The notes: generated from the letters alone by a model not told the origin. A stretch of 64,000 nucleotides of DNA from Streptomyces sp. 3214.6 (GCF_900129855.1 NZ_LT670819.1:1116001-1180000); one strand, 5' to 3'; counted from the first letter of the stretch, positions 34,871-45,002 are shown. Made by a program: numbers and translations.

Positions 34871-37168
34871 CTACTCGTTGCGTGCCGCTTCGGGGCCCGT
34901 GATCCGTCTGAGCAGCGGCATCGTGGATGCGATGACCCCCAGCGAGGCGACCAGCCCGGTGAGCACGATCGCGTAGTACTGGATCCCCGGTGCCCGGATC
35001 GAGTAGTCGAACTGTGCCTGGACGAACAGCTGGGCGGCCAGGAAGCCCATCCCGATCGCCACCACCGCGACCACCAGGAGCGGGACCGCGCTTTCCAGCA
35101 GTACGACCCTTCGCAGCACTCCGAGCTGTGTGCCGGTCAGCCGCAGCAGGCTGAAGGGGCGCTTGCGGTCGCGCAGACCCCCGGCCACGCTCACGGCCAG
35201 GCTGCAGCCGGCGATGGGGAAACTGACCAGGATGACCACGTTGGCCAGTTGCTGGTATCCGGCGAGTTGTGCGCCGCTTTGGGCATGGTCCTCGCGGACG
35301 GTCAACGGCATGTCGCGGTCGGGATACGTGTTCGCGAGGATGGTGCGCGCACGTTCGATCGCCGACGTCGACCCGTCGGTGGCCACGACGATCTCCTGGA
35401 CCGGGAGCCGGGCGAGGCGCTGGGCGGAGATGTCGGCGGCGGGCCATGCCGAAGGCCAGTGCATCCAGTGGTACGTGCCGAAGCTGCCGTAGTTCTGGGC
35501 GACCGACGCCGCCTGGGCTCCGGGGGTGCATGCGCTGTTGGCCGGCATCCTCGCAAGCTCCGTGCACGAGGCCAGGCCGGCGACCGGCGGAGTCCCGACG
35601 CCGGGTCGACCGTGAATGGTGGGGTCGGTGGTGCCGAGCGGGTTCGTGTGGATCATCAGCACGCCTTTGACGCCCGGTACGGAGTTCAGGTCGCCGACCG
35701 CGGCCTTCGGGAGCGGGGGCACGTTGCCGATCTGACGTCCGGTAGCGGGGTCGAAGTCCCGGGCGTAGTTGGCGTCCAGGGCGCCGGCGACCGCTCGGCC
35801 GGTCTGCGGGATGCTGCGCTCGGCGTTGAGCGCGCCGATGATCCCGACGGCCGCGCTGGTGACGCACAGGGCGAGGACCAGCCCGCTGACCGCGCGGAAG
35901 CCGGCCTTCGGGTCGTCCGCGAGCCGCCGGCCGGCGACGAGCAGCGCGGGCCGGCTGGTGAGCCGGGCCAGGACGCGGGCTCCGGCCATGGTCAGCCAGG
36001 GCCCGGCGATGACGAGGCCGGTCAGAACCAGCAGGATGCCCGGGACGAAGACCCAGATCTGGCCGTTGGTGCTCCTGGGAACCCGGCCGATGGTGTAGGA
36101 GAGTTCGGCGATACCGGCGGCCAGCGGGATCACCCGGTAGACGCGCGGCGGGCGCGGGGTGACGCGCCGGGTGACCCCGAGCGGGGAGACCTGCACGCGG
36201 CGCAGAGCGATCCGGGCCGCGATCGCGGCCCCCACGGGGACGGCGACGGCGACGTGAAGGATGTCGCTGGTCCGGAGCGTGAGGTCGCTGGTGAAGTAGG
36301 GCGTCTGCGTGAGGTCGACCGCCGCCAGTCGCGTACGGAACAGGAAGAAGAGGCCGAAGCCGACAGCTGTGCCGATGACCGCGGCGACCGTCGATTCGAC
36401 GGCCGAGAGCATCGAGATCTGCCGCGGTGTGGCGCCCACCAGGCGCATCGCGGCGAAGCGCTGCTCGCGGCGGGCGGCGGCCAGCCGGCTGGCCGTGCCG
36501 ATGAGGATGAGCACCGGGAAGATCAGGGCGGTGCCCGCGACGGAGAGGATGAGCTTGATGCCGCGGCTGTCGATGCCCGCCCTGACCGTGCAGTTCGTGC
36601 CATTGCAGCTGCTGGGGGTCGCGGTGGTGATCGAGGTGACCCGGGTGGCGTCGTGCCGCTTCCCGAGCTGGTCGGGGCTGTGGCCGATGACGATGACCAG
36701 GGAGTCGGGGCCCGGGAGTGCCGCCTTGCCGACCGTGCCGATCTCGTGGCCGGGATAGCGGTCGGCGAGTTCGGCGGCGGGCGTGGAGTGGAGGAGCTTG
36801 CCGAGGGCTGGTGAGGCGTAGAACTCGCCCGGTCCGGGAAGGCGCGAAAGGCCCGGCGGGACCGGGGAGTTGGGTCCGGTCGCGGCGACGTCGACGCGGC
36901 CGATGGTCTTGCCGTCGAAGTGGTCCGCCCTGAGCAGCCACCACAGCGGGTCCGTGTCCGCGTTCCCCGCCGACCGGCTGGACGCGCTCTGGCCGGTGCC
37001 GGTGTTGAGCCAGGCGTTGCGGCTGTTCTGGGTGGCGGTGGCGTTGATGGCCGCCAGGATGCTCAGCAGCAGGCCGACGCCGAGTGCGACGGCGGCCGTG
37101 ATGACGGCGAGGCGGGCGGCAGCCTCTCTGCCGCCGCTCAGGGTGAGGCGCAGGCCGAGGCGGATCAC
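34871..37168 (-). CDS. FtsX-like ABC transporter permease
   Basis: The 765-residue protein has an N-terminal membrane anchor, a large extracytoplasmic part, and two blocks of hydrophobic helices of FtsX type (LILIGTASRLAAARREQRFA and LIVVAVVAIGMGFLAAQLFV-like spans). Such permeases work with a MacB/LolD-like ATPase in lipoprotein, peptide or antibiotic handling. The GTG start overlaps the ATPase gene in GTGA, giving a PadR-ATPase-permease operon. Confidence 0.87.
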   Translation of the reverse strand: MIRLGLRLTLSGGREAAARLAVITAAVALGVGLLLSILAAINATATQNSRNAWLNTGTGQSASSRSAGNADTDPLWWLLRADHFDGKTIGRVDVAATGPNSPVPPGLSRLPGPGEFYASPALGKLLHSTPAAELADRYPGHEIGTVGKAALPGPDSLVIVIGHSPDQLGKRHDATRVTSITTATPSSCNGTNCTVRAGIDSRGIKLILSVAGTALIFPVLILIGTASRLAAARREQRFAAMRLVGATPRQISMLSAVESTVAAVIGTAVGFGLFFLFRTRLAAVDLTQTPYFTSDLTLRTSDILHVAVAVPVGAAIAARIALRRVQVSPLGVTRRVTPRPPRVYRVIPLAAGIAELSYTIGRVPRSTNGQIWVFVPGILLVLTGLVIAGPWLTMAGARVLARLTSRPALLVAGRRLADDPKAGFRAVSGLVLALCVTSAAVGIIGALNAERSIPQTGRAVAGALDANYARDFDPATGRQIGNVPPLPKAAVGDLNSVPGVKGVLMIHTNPLGTTDPTIHGRPGVGTPPVAGLASCTELARMPANSACTPGAQAASVAQNYGSFGTYHWMHWPSAWPAADISAQRLARLPVQEIVVATDGSTSAIERARTILANTYPDRDMPLTVREDHAQSGAQLAGYQQLANVVILVSFPIAGCSLAVSVAGGLRDRKRPFSLLRLTGTQLGVLRRVVLLESAVPLLVVAVVAIGMGFLAAQLFVQAQFDYSIRAPGIQYYAIVLTGLVASLGVIASTMPLLRRITGPEAARNE

Positions 37169-37863
37169 GAGGCGAGCCGTCCGACGGACAGCGGTGTCAC
37201 CTTGCCGTCGCGGACGATGACTTCCCGGTTCGCGAAGGCGGCCACCCGCGGCTCGTGGGTGACGAGGACGACGGTGGTGCCCTCCTCGCGCACGGAGGCG
37301 ACCAGCAGGTCCATCACATGTTCGCCGGTGAGCGAGTCGAGCGACCCGGTCGGCTCGTCGGCGAACAGCACCTTGGGCCGGGAGACCAGGGCCCGGGCCA
37401 GGGCGACCCGCTGTGCCTGCCCGCCGGAGAGTTCACCGGACCGGCGTCTCTCGAGACCGTCCAGGCCGAGTCGCCCGAACCACGGCCTGGCCTCGGCCAG
37501 CGCGCTCGCCCTGCGGGACTTGGCGAGGAGCAGGGGCAGGGCGACGTTCTCCTCGGCGGTCAGCTCGGGGACGAGCTGACCGAACTGGAAGACGAAGCCG
37601 AAGCGGTCCCGGCGCAGCGCGCTGCGCTCGGGCTCGCGCCGGGTGTCGATACGGCGGCCGTCGAACCAGATCTCGCCGGAGTCGGGTACGAGGATCCCGG
37701 CCAGGCAGTGCAGCAGCGTGGACTTGCCGGAGCCGCTCGGCCCGGTGACGGCGAGGATCTCGCCGGCGCGGGCGGAGAGATTCGCACCCCGCAGCGCGGG
37801 CGTCTGCCCGAACGACAGGACGGCGTCCCGCGCTTCCACGAGGAAGTCTTCGTCCGCGCTCAT
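37165..37863 (-). CDS. ABC transporter ATP-binding protein (LolD/MacB type)
   Basis: The 232-residue ATPase has Walker [10 protein letters not shown] at residues 41-49, Q-loop FQFGQLVPELT, signature LSGGQAQRVALARAL, and Walker B VLFADEPTGSLD followed by THEPRVAAF. It overlaps padR (ATGA) and the permease (GTGA). It probably powers the adjacent FtsX-like permease. Confidence 0.92.
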   Translation of the reverse strand: MSADEDFLVEARDAVLSFGQTPALRGANLSARAGEILAVTGPSGSGKSTLLHCLAGILVPDSGEIWFDGRRIDTRREPERSALRRDRFGFVFQFGQLVPELTAEENVALPLLLAKSRRASALAEARPWFGRLGLDGLERRRSGELSGGQAQRVALARALVSRPKVLFADEPTGSLDSLTGEHVMDLLVASVREEGTTVVLVTHEPRVAAFANREVIVRDGKVTPLSVGRLAS

Positions 37864-38384
37864 GAGCGCACCTCCGCCGTCAGGGCGGCGAGCCGCGCCA
37901 CGGTCTGGTCGATCCACCGCAGATCGGCTTCCAGGTGGTACACGCCGTGGTCGGCGAGCAGCGAGTCGATCGTGCTGCCGGTCCGGCGCAGTTCGGTCAG
38001 CTCCCGCATCCGCTCCATGTGGGAGGCACGCTGGACATCGAGGTACGCGCGCGGATCGCGCTCCAGCAGCAGCGCGATCACGACCTTGGTGAACAGCACC
38101 GTCTGCAGATGCGGTTCGCTCGCCACCGGCTCGGTCAGCCAGGTCTCCACCTCCGTGACCCCCAACTCGGTGATCACATAGCGCTTGCGGTCCGGCCCCG
38201 ACCCGGGCTCGGTCTCACCGACCTCGACCTTCCCGTCGCGGGCGAGGCGGCTCAGGGTCGAGTAGACCTGCCCGGCGGGCAGCGGCTTCCCGCGGCCGAA
38301 GTACATGTCGTAGTCGCGCTTGAGGTCGTAGCCGTGGCTCGACTCGCGTTCGAGGAGTCCGAGGAGCGCCAGAGGGACAGTCAT
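37860..38384 (-). CDS. PadR-family transcriptional regulator
   Basis: The 174-residue protein has the PadR winged helix (LALLGLLERESSHGYDLKRD, YSTLSRLARDGKVEVGETEP) and the C-terminal Vir-like helical domain. PadR proteins repress transporter and stress genes and are released by the substrate. It is the first gene of the operon with the ABC transporter. Dyads overlap its start region. Confidence 0.9.
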   Translation of the reverse strand: MTVPLALLGLLERESSHGYDLKRDYDMYFGRGKPLPAGQVYSTLSRLARDGKVEVGETEPGSGPDRKRYVITELGVTEVETWLTEPVASEPHLQTVLFTKVVIALLLERDPRAYLDVQRASHMERMRELTELRRTGSTIDSLLADHGVYHLEADLRWIDQTVARLAALTAEVRS

Positions 38385-38410
38385 ACCTCAGTATCTACAC
38401 TCGGTATCTA
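38383..38410. promoter_or_regulatory. Candidate PadR operator
   Basis: ATAC-CTCA-GTAT at 38383-38394 is a perfect 4+4+4 dyad. The direct repeats CAGTATCTA (38389-38397) and CGGTATCTA (38402-38410) overlap it. It sits right at the padR start codon and is the expected autoregulatory site. Confidence 0.5.
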
Positions 38411-38451
38411 GTCGACGTCAACAGGCGAACGGGCCGTACGTCCACCGCATT

Positions 38452-38465
38452 GGTACCGCGGTACC
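38452..38465. promoter_or_regulatory. 14-bp palindrome upstream of the MMPL relic
   Basis: GGTACCGCGGTACC is perfectly self-complementary. It lies 133 bp upstream of the truncated MMPL gene and may have been its operator when that gene was intact. Confidence 0.4.
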
Positions 38466-38597
38466 GGGCCCCGCACGGATTCGGTCCTGTGGTGCCGGGC
38501 CGGGACCGGGAAGCGCTCATAGCTTGGGCGCAGGGCCGGGCCGAGAGCTGGGCCCGATGTCCTTGGCGAGCTTCTTTCTCCTGGTGGGAGTACTTCC

Positions 38598-39165
38598 GTG
38601 GCCACCTTCCTGTACCGCCTGGGCCGGCTGGCCTTCCGGCGACGACGACTCTTCCTGATGGCGTGGATCGTGGTGCCGGCCGCCGTCGGCATCGGCGCCG
38701 GCAGTGTCTCCGGGACCACGACCGACGACTTCACCCTGCCCGGCACCCAGTCCCAGAAGGCCATCGACCTGCTGGGGAAGGAGTTCCCGCAGGCATCCGC
38801 CGGCGGAGCGACCGCACGGTTCGTCTTCGAGGCGCCCAAGGGGCAGAAACTGACCGACGCGGCCAACAAGAGCGAGATCGACGCCCTCGTCGGTGAGCTG
38901 AAGGCCGCTCCGCAGGTGGCGAAGGTGTCCGAGCCGTTCGCCGGCGGCCTGGTCAGCAAGGACGGCACGATCGCCTACGCCCAGGTCACGCGGAAATGGT
39001 CGGGCTCGTCGTCGCCGCATTCGTCCTCGTGATCACCTTCGGGTCGCTGCTCGCGGCCGGGCTGCCGCTGCTCACCGCGATCGCCAGGGTCGTGGCGGCG
39101 GTCTGCGGCATCACCATCGCGACCGAGTTCGTCCCCATGTCCTCCGCCTCCACGACGCAGCCGCC
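38598..39165 (+). pseudogene. MMPL-family transporter, internally deleted and truncated
   Basis: From a GTG with GGGAG eight bases upstream the frame encodes a normal MMPL N-terminus: FLYRLGRLAFRRRRLFLMAW, then PGTQSQKAIDLLGKEFPQ and DGTIAYAQV. After about residue 130 the frame shifts and continues as MVGLVVAAFVLVITFGSLLA and GLPLLTAIA, a later membrane segment. About 60-80 family residues between are missing, and the rest of the 700-residue protein is absent. It cannot form a transporter. Confidence 0.8.
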
Positions 39166-39167
39166 GC

Positions 39168-39590
39168 CTAGTCGTGCAGGCTGGGGCCTCCTCCCCAGTT
39201 GGAGCGCAGGCCGTCGGCGCCGGCCCGCTCCAGACGGCTGATGAACCAGCCGCCGCCACCGGGGTTCTGCTGCTGGCGCGCGGCGTACTCGTTGATCTGG
39301 TACGGGCGGGTGTTGGTCAGGCCCGCGGTGGCGAGGGTCGAGTTGGCGTTGCTGACGGCCGTGACGGGGTCGTGCGGGATGGCATGCGGCCAGGTTCTTG
39401 GACGGGGAACCAGTCGGGCGGAAATCCGTTTGCCCGACCCCTGTGGCGCCCGGCACATCACGCCCGCGAGTCCGGCAACGCGCCGGACGGGACGCGACCG
39501 CGTGGCCGAGTGATGCTCCGCGCGAAGCTCCTCCGCCCGCACCCGGGCAGCCGCCTCCCGCTCCTCCAGCAATCCCATCACTGATGGCAT
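39168..39590 (-). pseudogene. Composite relic: secreted-enzyme-like fragment plus unidentified N-terminal fragment
   Basis: The frame joins two unlike pieces. The proximal part, GLLEEREAAARVRAEELRAE, resembles the coiled-coil start of proteins common beside Streptomyces mobile genes. The distal part, TRPYQINEYAARQQQNPGG, then GWFISRLERAGADGL, resembles the C-terminal catalytic region of secreted glycosidases, but I cannot name the family with confidence. The region 39591-39706 holds no gene. Confidence 0.4.
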
Positions 39591-39706
39591 CGGTCATCTC
39601 CGCATCACCGAGAACGAACTGATCGCCCGAACTCTCCCGCGGCAACGCCGAAACCATGCCTGAACAGCGGAAACTCAATGCTCACACCCGGAAGGACAAC
39701 AGCTTC

Positions 39707-41343
39707 TTACCGTTCCTGATCAGTGAGCGGGAGTGAGTGCTGTACCCATACCTGGTCACTGCGGACATCCCGAACGGTTTTGGGTGTCCTGGTCGCCCGC
39801 GTACTCTCCACGTCCGGCGGCACGGATCGTGTCCGTGGTCCGGGAACGCGGGGGCGGAGTCCCTCACGCCCCAGGGTTCCCGGTCCGGCCTGGACGGTCC
39901 GATGCCCGTGCACATCGCTCTGGTGTGCACGGGGCGGTGCCGTCCGTCGCCGGATCGGGCGCCCTTGGGCGCGTCGCCCGATCGCGATGCTCGCGGCATC
40001 GTGACGGGTGGTCTTGCCAGTCTTCGAGGCCATGGGGCGCTGCCAGTGCTGGGCGCCCCAGCGGGAGGTGTAGGCCGGGTCCACGGCGATGACGGCGATT
40101 CCGGCGGCGTCGGCCATGGAGGTGAGCCGGGCGCGGAGCCTGCCGGTGGGCAGGCCGGAGATGAGCTGCCTAAAGCGCTTCTTGCGCCCATGCTTCTCTC
40201 TCGTCTTCTCGCCCTGGAAGTCGAGGTCTTCGACGGCGATTGCATTGACGCCGCAGGTCTTGGCCCAGTTCAGCAGCCGGGACAGGGCGTGGCGGACCTG
40301 GGCGTCGCGGTGATCCCGGGTGCCGGACAGGTCGTAGAAGAAGCGGCGCGGACGGCCGACCGGGTTGCCGTGCTCGTCGAGGCGCCAGGCGGCCAGGTGA
40401 TCGGCGTTCGTGTCGACGCCGATGACGCCATGCGCGAGTGCGGTGCGCAGCGCGATGGTCCGGGAGACGGGGATGGTCCAGGAGGCGTCCACGTACCAGC
40501 GCCCGCGCTGTACGTCGTAGTGGATGCGGCAGGCCACCGCGCGGTTCGCTTCCACGCGGTCGGCCCACTCGGCGCCTCGGTGCGGGAAACGCACCGTGCA
40601 GGCGAGGACGTACCGGCCGTGCTTGGCGTTGGCCAGACCGGAAAGCGGCGCGGGCAGTTTGACGCTGATCCCGCCGTCCGGGGTGACGCGGATCGTCTCG
40701 TTGCCGTACCGCTTGCCCGATTCCCCGTCGGCGGACAGGAACCAGCGCGCCGTCTGCCATCGCTGACGCCACTGCGCCTCGCTGAGCTGGGCGGCGTCGA
40801 GGTGTTGGCGGGCGCCCAGCAGGCGTTTGCCGCCGCGTGCCACGCGGACGCGTCCGGCCTCGCGGTCTGCCCGAACCTGTTCGAGCCGGTCTTCGAGGAC
40901 GTGCAGGCGGCGTGTCTTGCCAAACCATTCGTGCGCCGACCGGTAGCCGCCCGGAGCCCGCTTGGTTCCCCTGTGGCCGACCGGCAGGGAAAGACGGTGC
41001 GAAGCGTCCTGATGCCGGCTTCGAGGGACTGGATGTGAGCCGACTGCCCGCGCCGGGCGAGCGCCCACTGATCGTGCGTGGCCTTGGTGATGCTGCCCGC
41101 CCACCTGGACGACGCCTCGCCCGTCAGCTCCCGCTTCCGGGCCGCCCACGTCTCGCTCGAGTGCTCCAGGCCGTCCACGCAACGCGCTTTGAGATCCCTC
41201 GAGGCCAGCGAGCCCAGGTGCGCCCCCACCAGCGTCAGGACCCTCTCATCCTCAGGCGTGAGGTCCCCCAGCCGGGTCCGGATCGCCACACCAGAAGGGC
41301 CCAGAGCGACAAACGGCGCCGCCACCTCGCCCAGCCCGCCCAT
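39707..41343 (-). pseudogene. TnpB-like (IS605/IS607-associated) protein, frameshifted
   Basis: The N-terminal part (from an ATG at 41343) reads VAIRTRLGDLTPEDERVLTL and SLASRDLKARCVDG. Near 40985-41004 the frame changes, and the rest follows in another frame: RAPGGYRSAHEWFGKTRRLH and later the RuvC-type residues in GVIGVDTNADH, AIAVEDLDFQG and TRHDAASIAIG. The catalytic Asp-Glu-Asp set is present. The zinc-ribbon cysteines usual in TnpB are absent between VDPAYTSR and HDAAS. TnpB proteins are RNA-guided nucleases of transposons. This one is interrupted and belongs to a Streptomyces variant lacking the ribbon. Confidence 0.8.
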
Positions 41344-41630
41344 GCCCTCACCCCCGCCCGATGCCGCAGATCCCTCACCGCACCCAACGAGCCTCTCCCG
41401 CAAAGGTCACGCATTCGACGCCGGAACTCCCGTTCCATCGAATCCGCGCCCCGCAGCCGCAGCGCTCACTCATGCACGCTCAAGCGTGCCCAAGCACCGT
41501 CAACCGGCAGCAGTTCCCAACCCCTGGGGAATATCCCGAACGTCCACAACGTGGTCTGACCGGCGCCGTCCACGAGGCGGATCTCGCCGCGTGGAACGCG
41601 GCCATCGCCGTGCAGGGCCTCGATCGAGCA

Positions 41631-42611
41631 TCAGGTCTCATACCGCTCTCTCGCAGCGGGTGGTTCGGCGGTGCTGACGTCCAGAACCGTCACGCCCAGC
41701 ACGAGCATCGGCTCGACGCTGACCTCCAGCAGCACCCGCGTCATGATGAACGAGGAGCCGGAACACGTGTGTTCCTCCCCGTGGGCCCTCCAGCGGATTC
41801 GGATGGGCACCCACAGCCTGTCGTCGACCTGATAGGCCCGAGGTCTGTCGAGCCGGCCGTCAAAGGCCAGGAGTCCCGTGCCGGGCACCGGGAAGTCCGG
41901 GGCGAAAGGCCGCACAGGCCCCGTGATCACGGCCCGCACCTGCTGCACAACCGACTCCGACCGCACCAGAAGGTCCAAGTTCTGGTCACCTAGCGTCACT
42001 CTGGTACCCCATCGCTTCAACAGCGCGGGAATGCCGTCCTTGAACAGACCCAGTAGAAGTGATCTGTCCGTGCCCAGACGCTGTTCTGCTTCTGCACGCA
42101 GATCGGGGTGAAACAGGGAGCGCGCGGCGAAGTCCTGGTTACCAGAGAGAAACCAGAGCATCTGGTTCCGGTCTTCGAAAGCGGCGAGCAGGGTCAGCCA
42201 GACCACGGTGTCCCGGATGCCCTGGGCTTCGGCCTTGCCGACGTCTCCGTCGACCGATGCGGCTCGGGCGGGGAGACGGCGTTCGGCCACTCGGTCCGAG
42301 GCCTCCTCCGCGGCGCCTTCGGGCGTCGGCAGGATCGTGAAGAACGCGTGGAGTGCCTCACGTCGGCGGCGGACAGCGTCTTCCGATGAACGCCCTGTCA
42401 GCTGCTGGGCCTCGAAGTGGTGGTGCGCGAGGTGCTCGATCGCCACCGTCTGGGGCACCGCGAGGGTGTGCCCGTGCAGGTTGGCCGTCGTGTGCAGCAT
42501 CCTGAACACGCGCCCGTCAGGGAAGCCGGCCAGTTCAAGCTGGTCGGTGTCGAGGACGATCAGTGCTCCTCGGTCCGTGTCGGGCAGATATGGGTTGGTC
42601 ATGCGTCCCAT
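41631..42611 (-). CDS. PIN-domain protein (putative ribonuclease)
   Basis: The 326-residue protein has a PIN-like N-terminal domain with all four acidic positions: Asp21 in LIVLDTDQ, Glu59 in VAIEHLAHHH, Asp134 in IRDTVVWLTLL, and Asp160 in FLSGNQDFAA. The C-terminal 120 residues form a beta-rich domain of unknown role. PIN domains cleave RNA with metal ions in toxins and in RNA processing. AAGGAG lies ten bases before the ATG at 42611. A second in-frame ATG at 42602 overlaps the end of a small upstream ORF. Confidence 0.8.
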   Translation of the reverse strand: MGRMTNPYLPDTDRGALIVLDTDQLELAGFPDGRVFRMLHTTANLHGHTLAVPQTVAIEHLAHHHFEAQQLTGRSSEDAVRRRREALHAFFTILPTPEGAAEEASDRVAERRLPARAASVDGDVGKAEAQGIRDTVVWLTLLAAFEDRNQMLWFLSGNQDFAARSLFHPDLRAEAEQRLGTDRSLLLGLFKDGIPALLKRWGTRVTLGDQNLDLLVRSESVVQQVRAVITGPVRPFAPDFPVPGTGLLAFDGRLDRPRAYQVDDRLWVPIRIRWRAHGEEHTCSGSSFIMTRVLLEVSVEPMLVLGVTVLDVSTAEPPAARERYET

Positions 42612-42751
42612 CGATCAGATCTCCTTCCCTGCCGCAGTCGCGGCCCGTTCTCCACCCAGCCCTGCCATGCGAGGACGAAGCCGGTGTCCTCCGCAGCGTC
42701 GAACGCCTGGGCAAGGTCGCCGCCGACGGCGGTCAGGAGCGCGACCTGCAC
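42599..42751 (-). CDS. Small ORF translationally coupled to the PIN gene
   Basis: A 50-residue ORF from a GTG at 42749-42751 ends TGA at 42599-42601, overlapping the second PIN start in ATGA. It reads VQVALLTAVGGDLAQAFDAA, then GFVLAWQGWVENGP and an arginine-rich end. Nearly every third codon position is G or C, which supports real coding. It could be an antitoxin-like partner or the end of a degraded larger gene. The ribosome site is weak. Confidence 0.5.
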   Translation of the reverse strand: MQVALLTAVGGDLAQAFDAAEDTGFVLAWQGWVENGPRLRQGRRSDRWDA

Positions 42752-42822
42752 GTTCCGCTTGCTTGATCGGCTAACACCATCTGGCGGCGGGACACCATCG
42801 CGGCACATATCGCGCGACGAGG

Positions 42823-45002
42823 TCAGTAGCGATGGGTCAAGACCGCTATGTCCGCGCCGAAGCAGACCACCAGCCGCCCGTCGGGCGCGACCGTCAGTCC
42901 CCTGATCCGTGAGGGAAAGGCGTACGCACCGATCTGCTGCCCTGTGCTCGCGTCCCACATCCACACGGTTCGGTCGCCGCCGGCGACGACGGCAGGGCGA
43001 CCGTCCAGCGTGCCGGTCGCCCCCGCGGACACCCCACTGGTGTGTCCCGTCAGCGGCGGTGCCAGCAGTTCCCCCGTGGCCAGGTCCCACAGATGGACTC
43101 CTTCCGTCCTGTGGCTGGTGAGAATGACGCTGCGGCCTTCCAGCGTCTCCAGGGCCAGAGCGCCTCGTTGCCGCGGCTGCACTCCCATCCATTGACTCGC
43201 GGTCAGGTCCCAGACGCGGCCTTCCCCGGTCACACCGACGAAGCGGCCATCGACTGCCGCGAAGAACTTGATGGACGGGCTGGTGTACTCGCTGGTCGAC
43301 CGTCCGTGCAGCTCTTCCCGGGTGGTCAGGTCCCAGACCCGCACCGTCTTGCGCTTGTCGCGCGTGAGGAGGGTAGGCCGTCCGTCCACCGTCCCGACCG
43401 TCAGCAGGTCCACGGCGGTGGTGTGGGGGGCAGGGGCTCACTGAGCTGTCCCTTGCCGTCGAGGTCCCAGAACCGGACCTCCGTGTCCGAGCCGCCGGTG
43501 ACGACGACGTGACTGCCGTCCACGACGGCCGTCGCGACCCCTCTTACGGGGCCGGCGTTACCGGTCAGCCGGTTACCCGTCTCCGCTTCACCGTCGAGGT
43601 CCCAGATCCGAACCGATCCGTCGTCGCTGCCGGTGACGGCGAGGTGACGCCTGTTCAGCACCGCCGTCACCGCTCCCCGCACGGCCGCCTCGTGCCCCGT
43701 CAGCGGCGGGCGCAGATGCCGGAGGGTGGACAGATCCCACACCTCGACCGGCCCATGGGCGTATGCGACGAGGGCGGCGGGGCGGTCGTGGAGCACCAGC
43801 ACGGCCGCAGTTTCCACGGGCATGGCCGCGACGGGCTCACCGGCCTGCTCGCGCGTGGCCAGGTTCCAGACGTGCACCTCGTAGGCGTTGGCACTGACGG
43901 CCATCGGGCACTCGGACGCCGGATCGGTCACCAGAAAGTGCGCCTTGGCGTTGATGTCCAGACTGGCGCAGCGCCCTATCTCCCCATCGCCGTCACCGCC
44001 GTCTTCCATCGTCCGGTCGTATGCCTGGTCCGCGAGCACGGGAGGCCCCTCGGGAGGGTTGCCGAGGGCGGCGAACTCCCTTCCCGTGACCAGGTCCCAC
44101 ACCCGGACGGTTTCCTCCCCCGTGATCAGGTCCGTCGCCCCAAGTTCCTTGGAGTGGCTGGTGACAGCGACGGGATGGCCGTACAGCACCGCCGTCGCCA
44201 GAGCGGACACAAAGCCGGTGTGCATGGTCAACGGCTCACTGTGCTGGGAGAGGGTGGCCAGATCCCACACTCTCACCACGTCGTCGACGCAGGCGCCGAC
44301 CACGACCGGCCGGCCCCCGACCAGTCCCGTGGCAAGCGATTTCACCCAGGAATCATCGTCGACGTGGCACGCACCGAGCAGTCCTCCCCCCGCCAGGTCC
44401 CACACCCGAACGGTTTTGTCGTAGCCGCTGGTGACGGCGACGGGACGACCGTCCAGCACCGCTGTTGCCAGAGCCCCTACGGCGCTGGTGTGAGCGGACA
44501 CGGCCCTGCCGAGTCGGCTGCCCGTCGCCAGATCCCACCTGTGCAGCGTGCCGTCCTCGCAACCGGCGACAGCGAGACCACGGCCCTCCACGACCACGGT
44601 CGCCAACACACCCACCTTGGCCGGTACAGGCAACGCGTACCGCAGCCGGGAGTCCAGGTCGCCGCCGGTCGCCCACTGTACGACCCAGGGGTCATCCATT
44701 TCCTGGCGGACTGCGACCTTGGCGATGTTTCCCGCCAGCTCCCGGTTCCCAAACCGGGCGGCGTCCAGCGCCAGTACCTGCCGCCGCACCCCCGCATGGG
44801 CATCACGGTGCACATGCCCCGACGCCCGGTACACCGCGGCCGCCAGCAGCTCCTCCTCCTGCGAGGCAGCGCCGTCCAGGCCCGCGAGGATCACCTCCGG
44901 GTCGCCGTGCACCAGCCATCCAGGATCGGTCAACCACCCACTCGCCGCAGCGACTTCACGGGCCGACCCACTTCTATGGAGTTCACCAGACACAACCGGC
45001 AT
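42823..45002 (-). pseudogene. WD40-repeat protein, frameshifted and N-terminally truncated
   Basis: From an ATG at 45002 the frame has GWLTDPGWLVHGDPEVILAG and AAVYRASGHVHRDAHAGVRR, which in Streptomyces follow an AAA ATPase domain. About eleven WD40 repeats then follow (VRVWDL and variants). Near 43425-43430 a run of six C breaks the frame, giving an early TGA at 43401. One base more would rejoin the second frame, which continues from HTTAVDLLTVGTVDGR through three more repeats to 42823. The N-terminal ATPase half is missing. Homopolymer slippage or an assembly error could explain the break. Confidence 0.78.
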
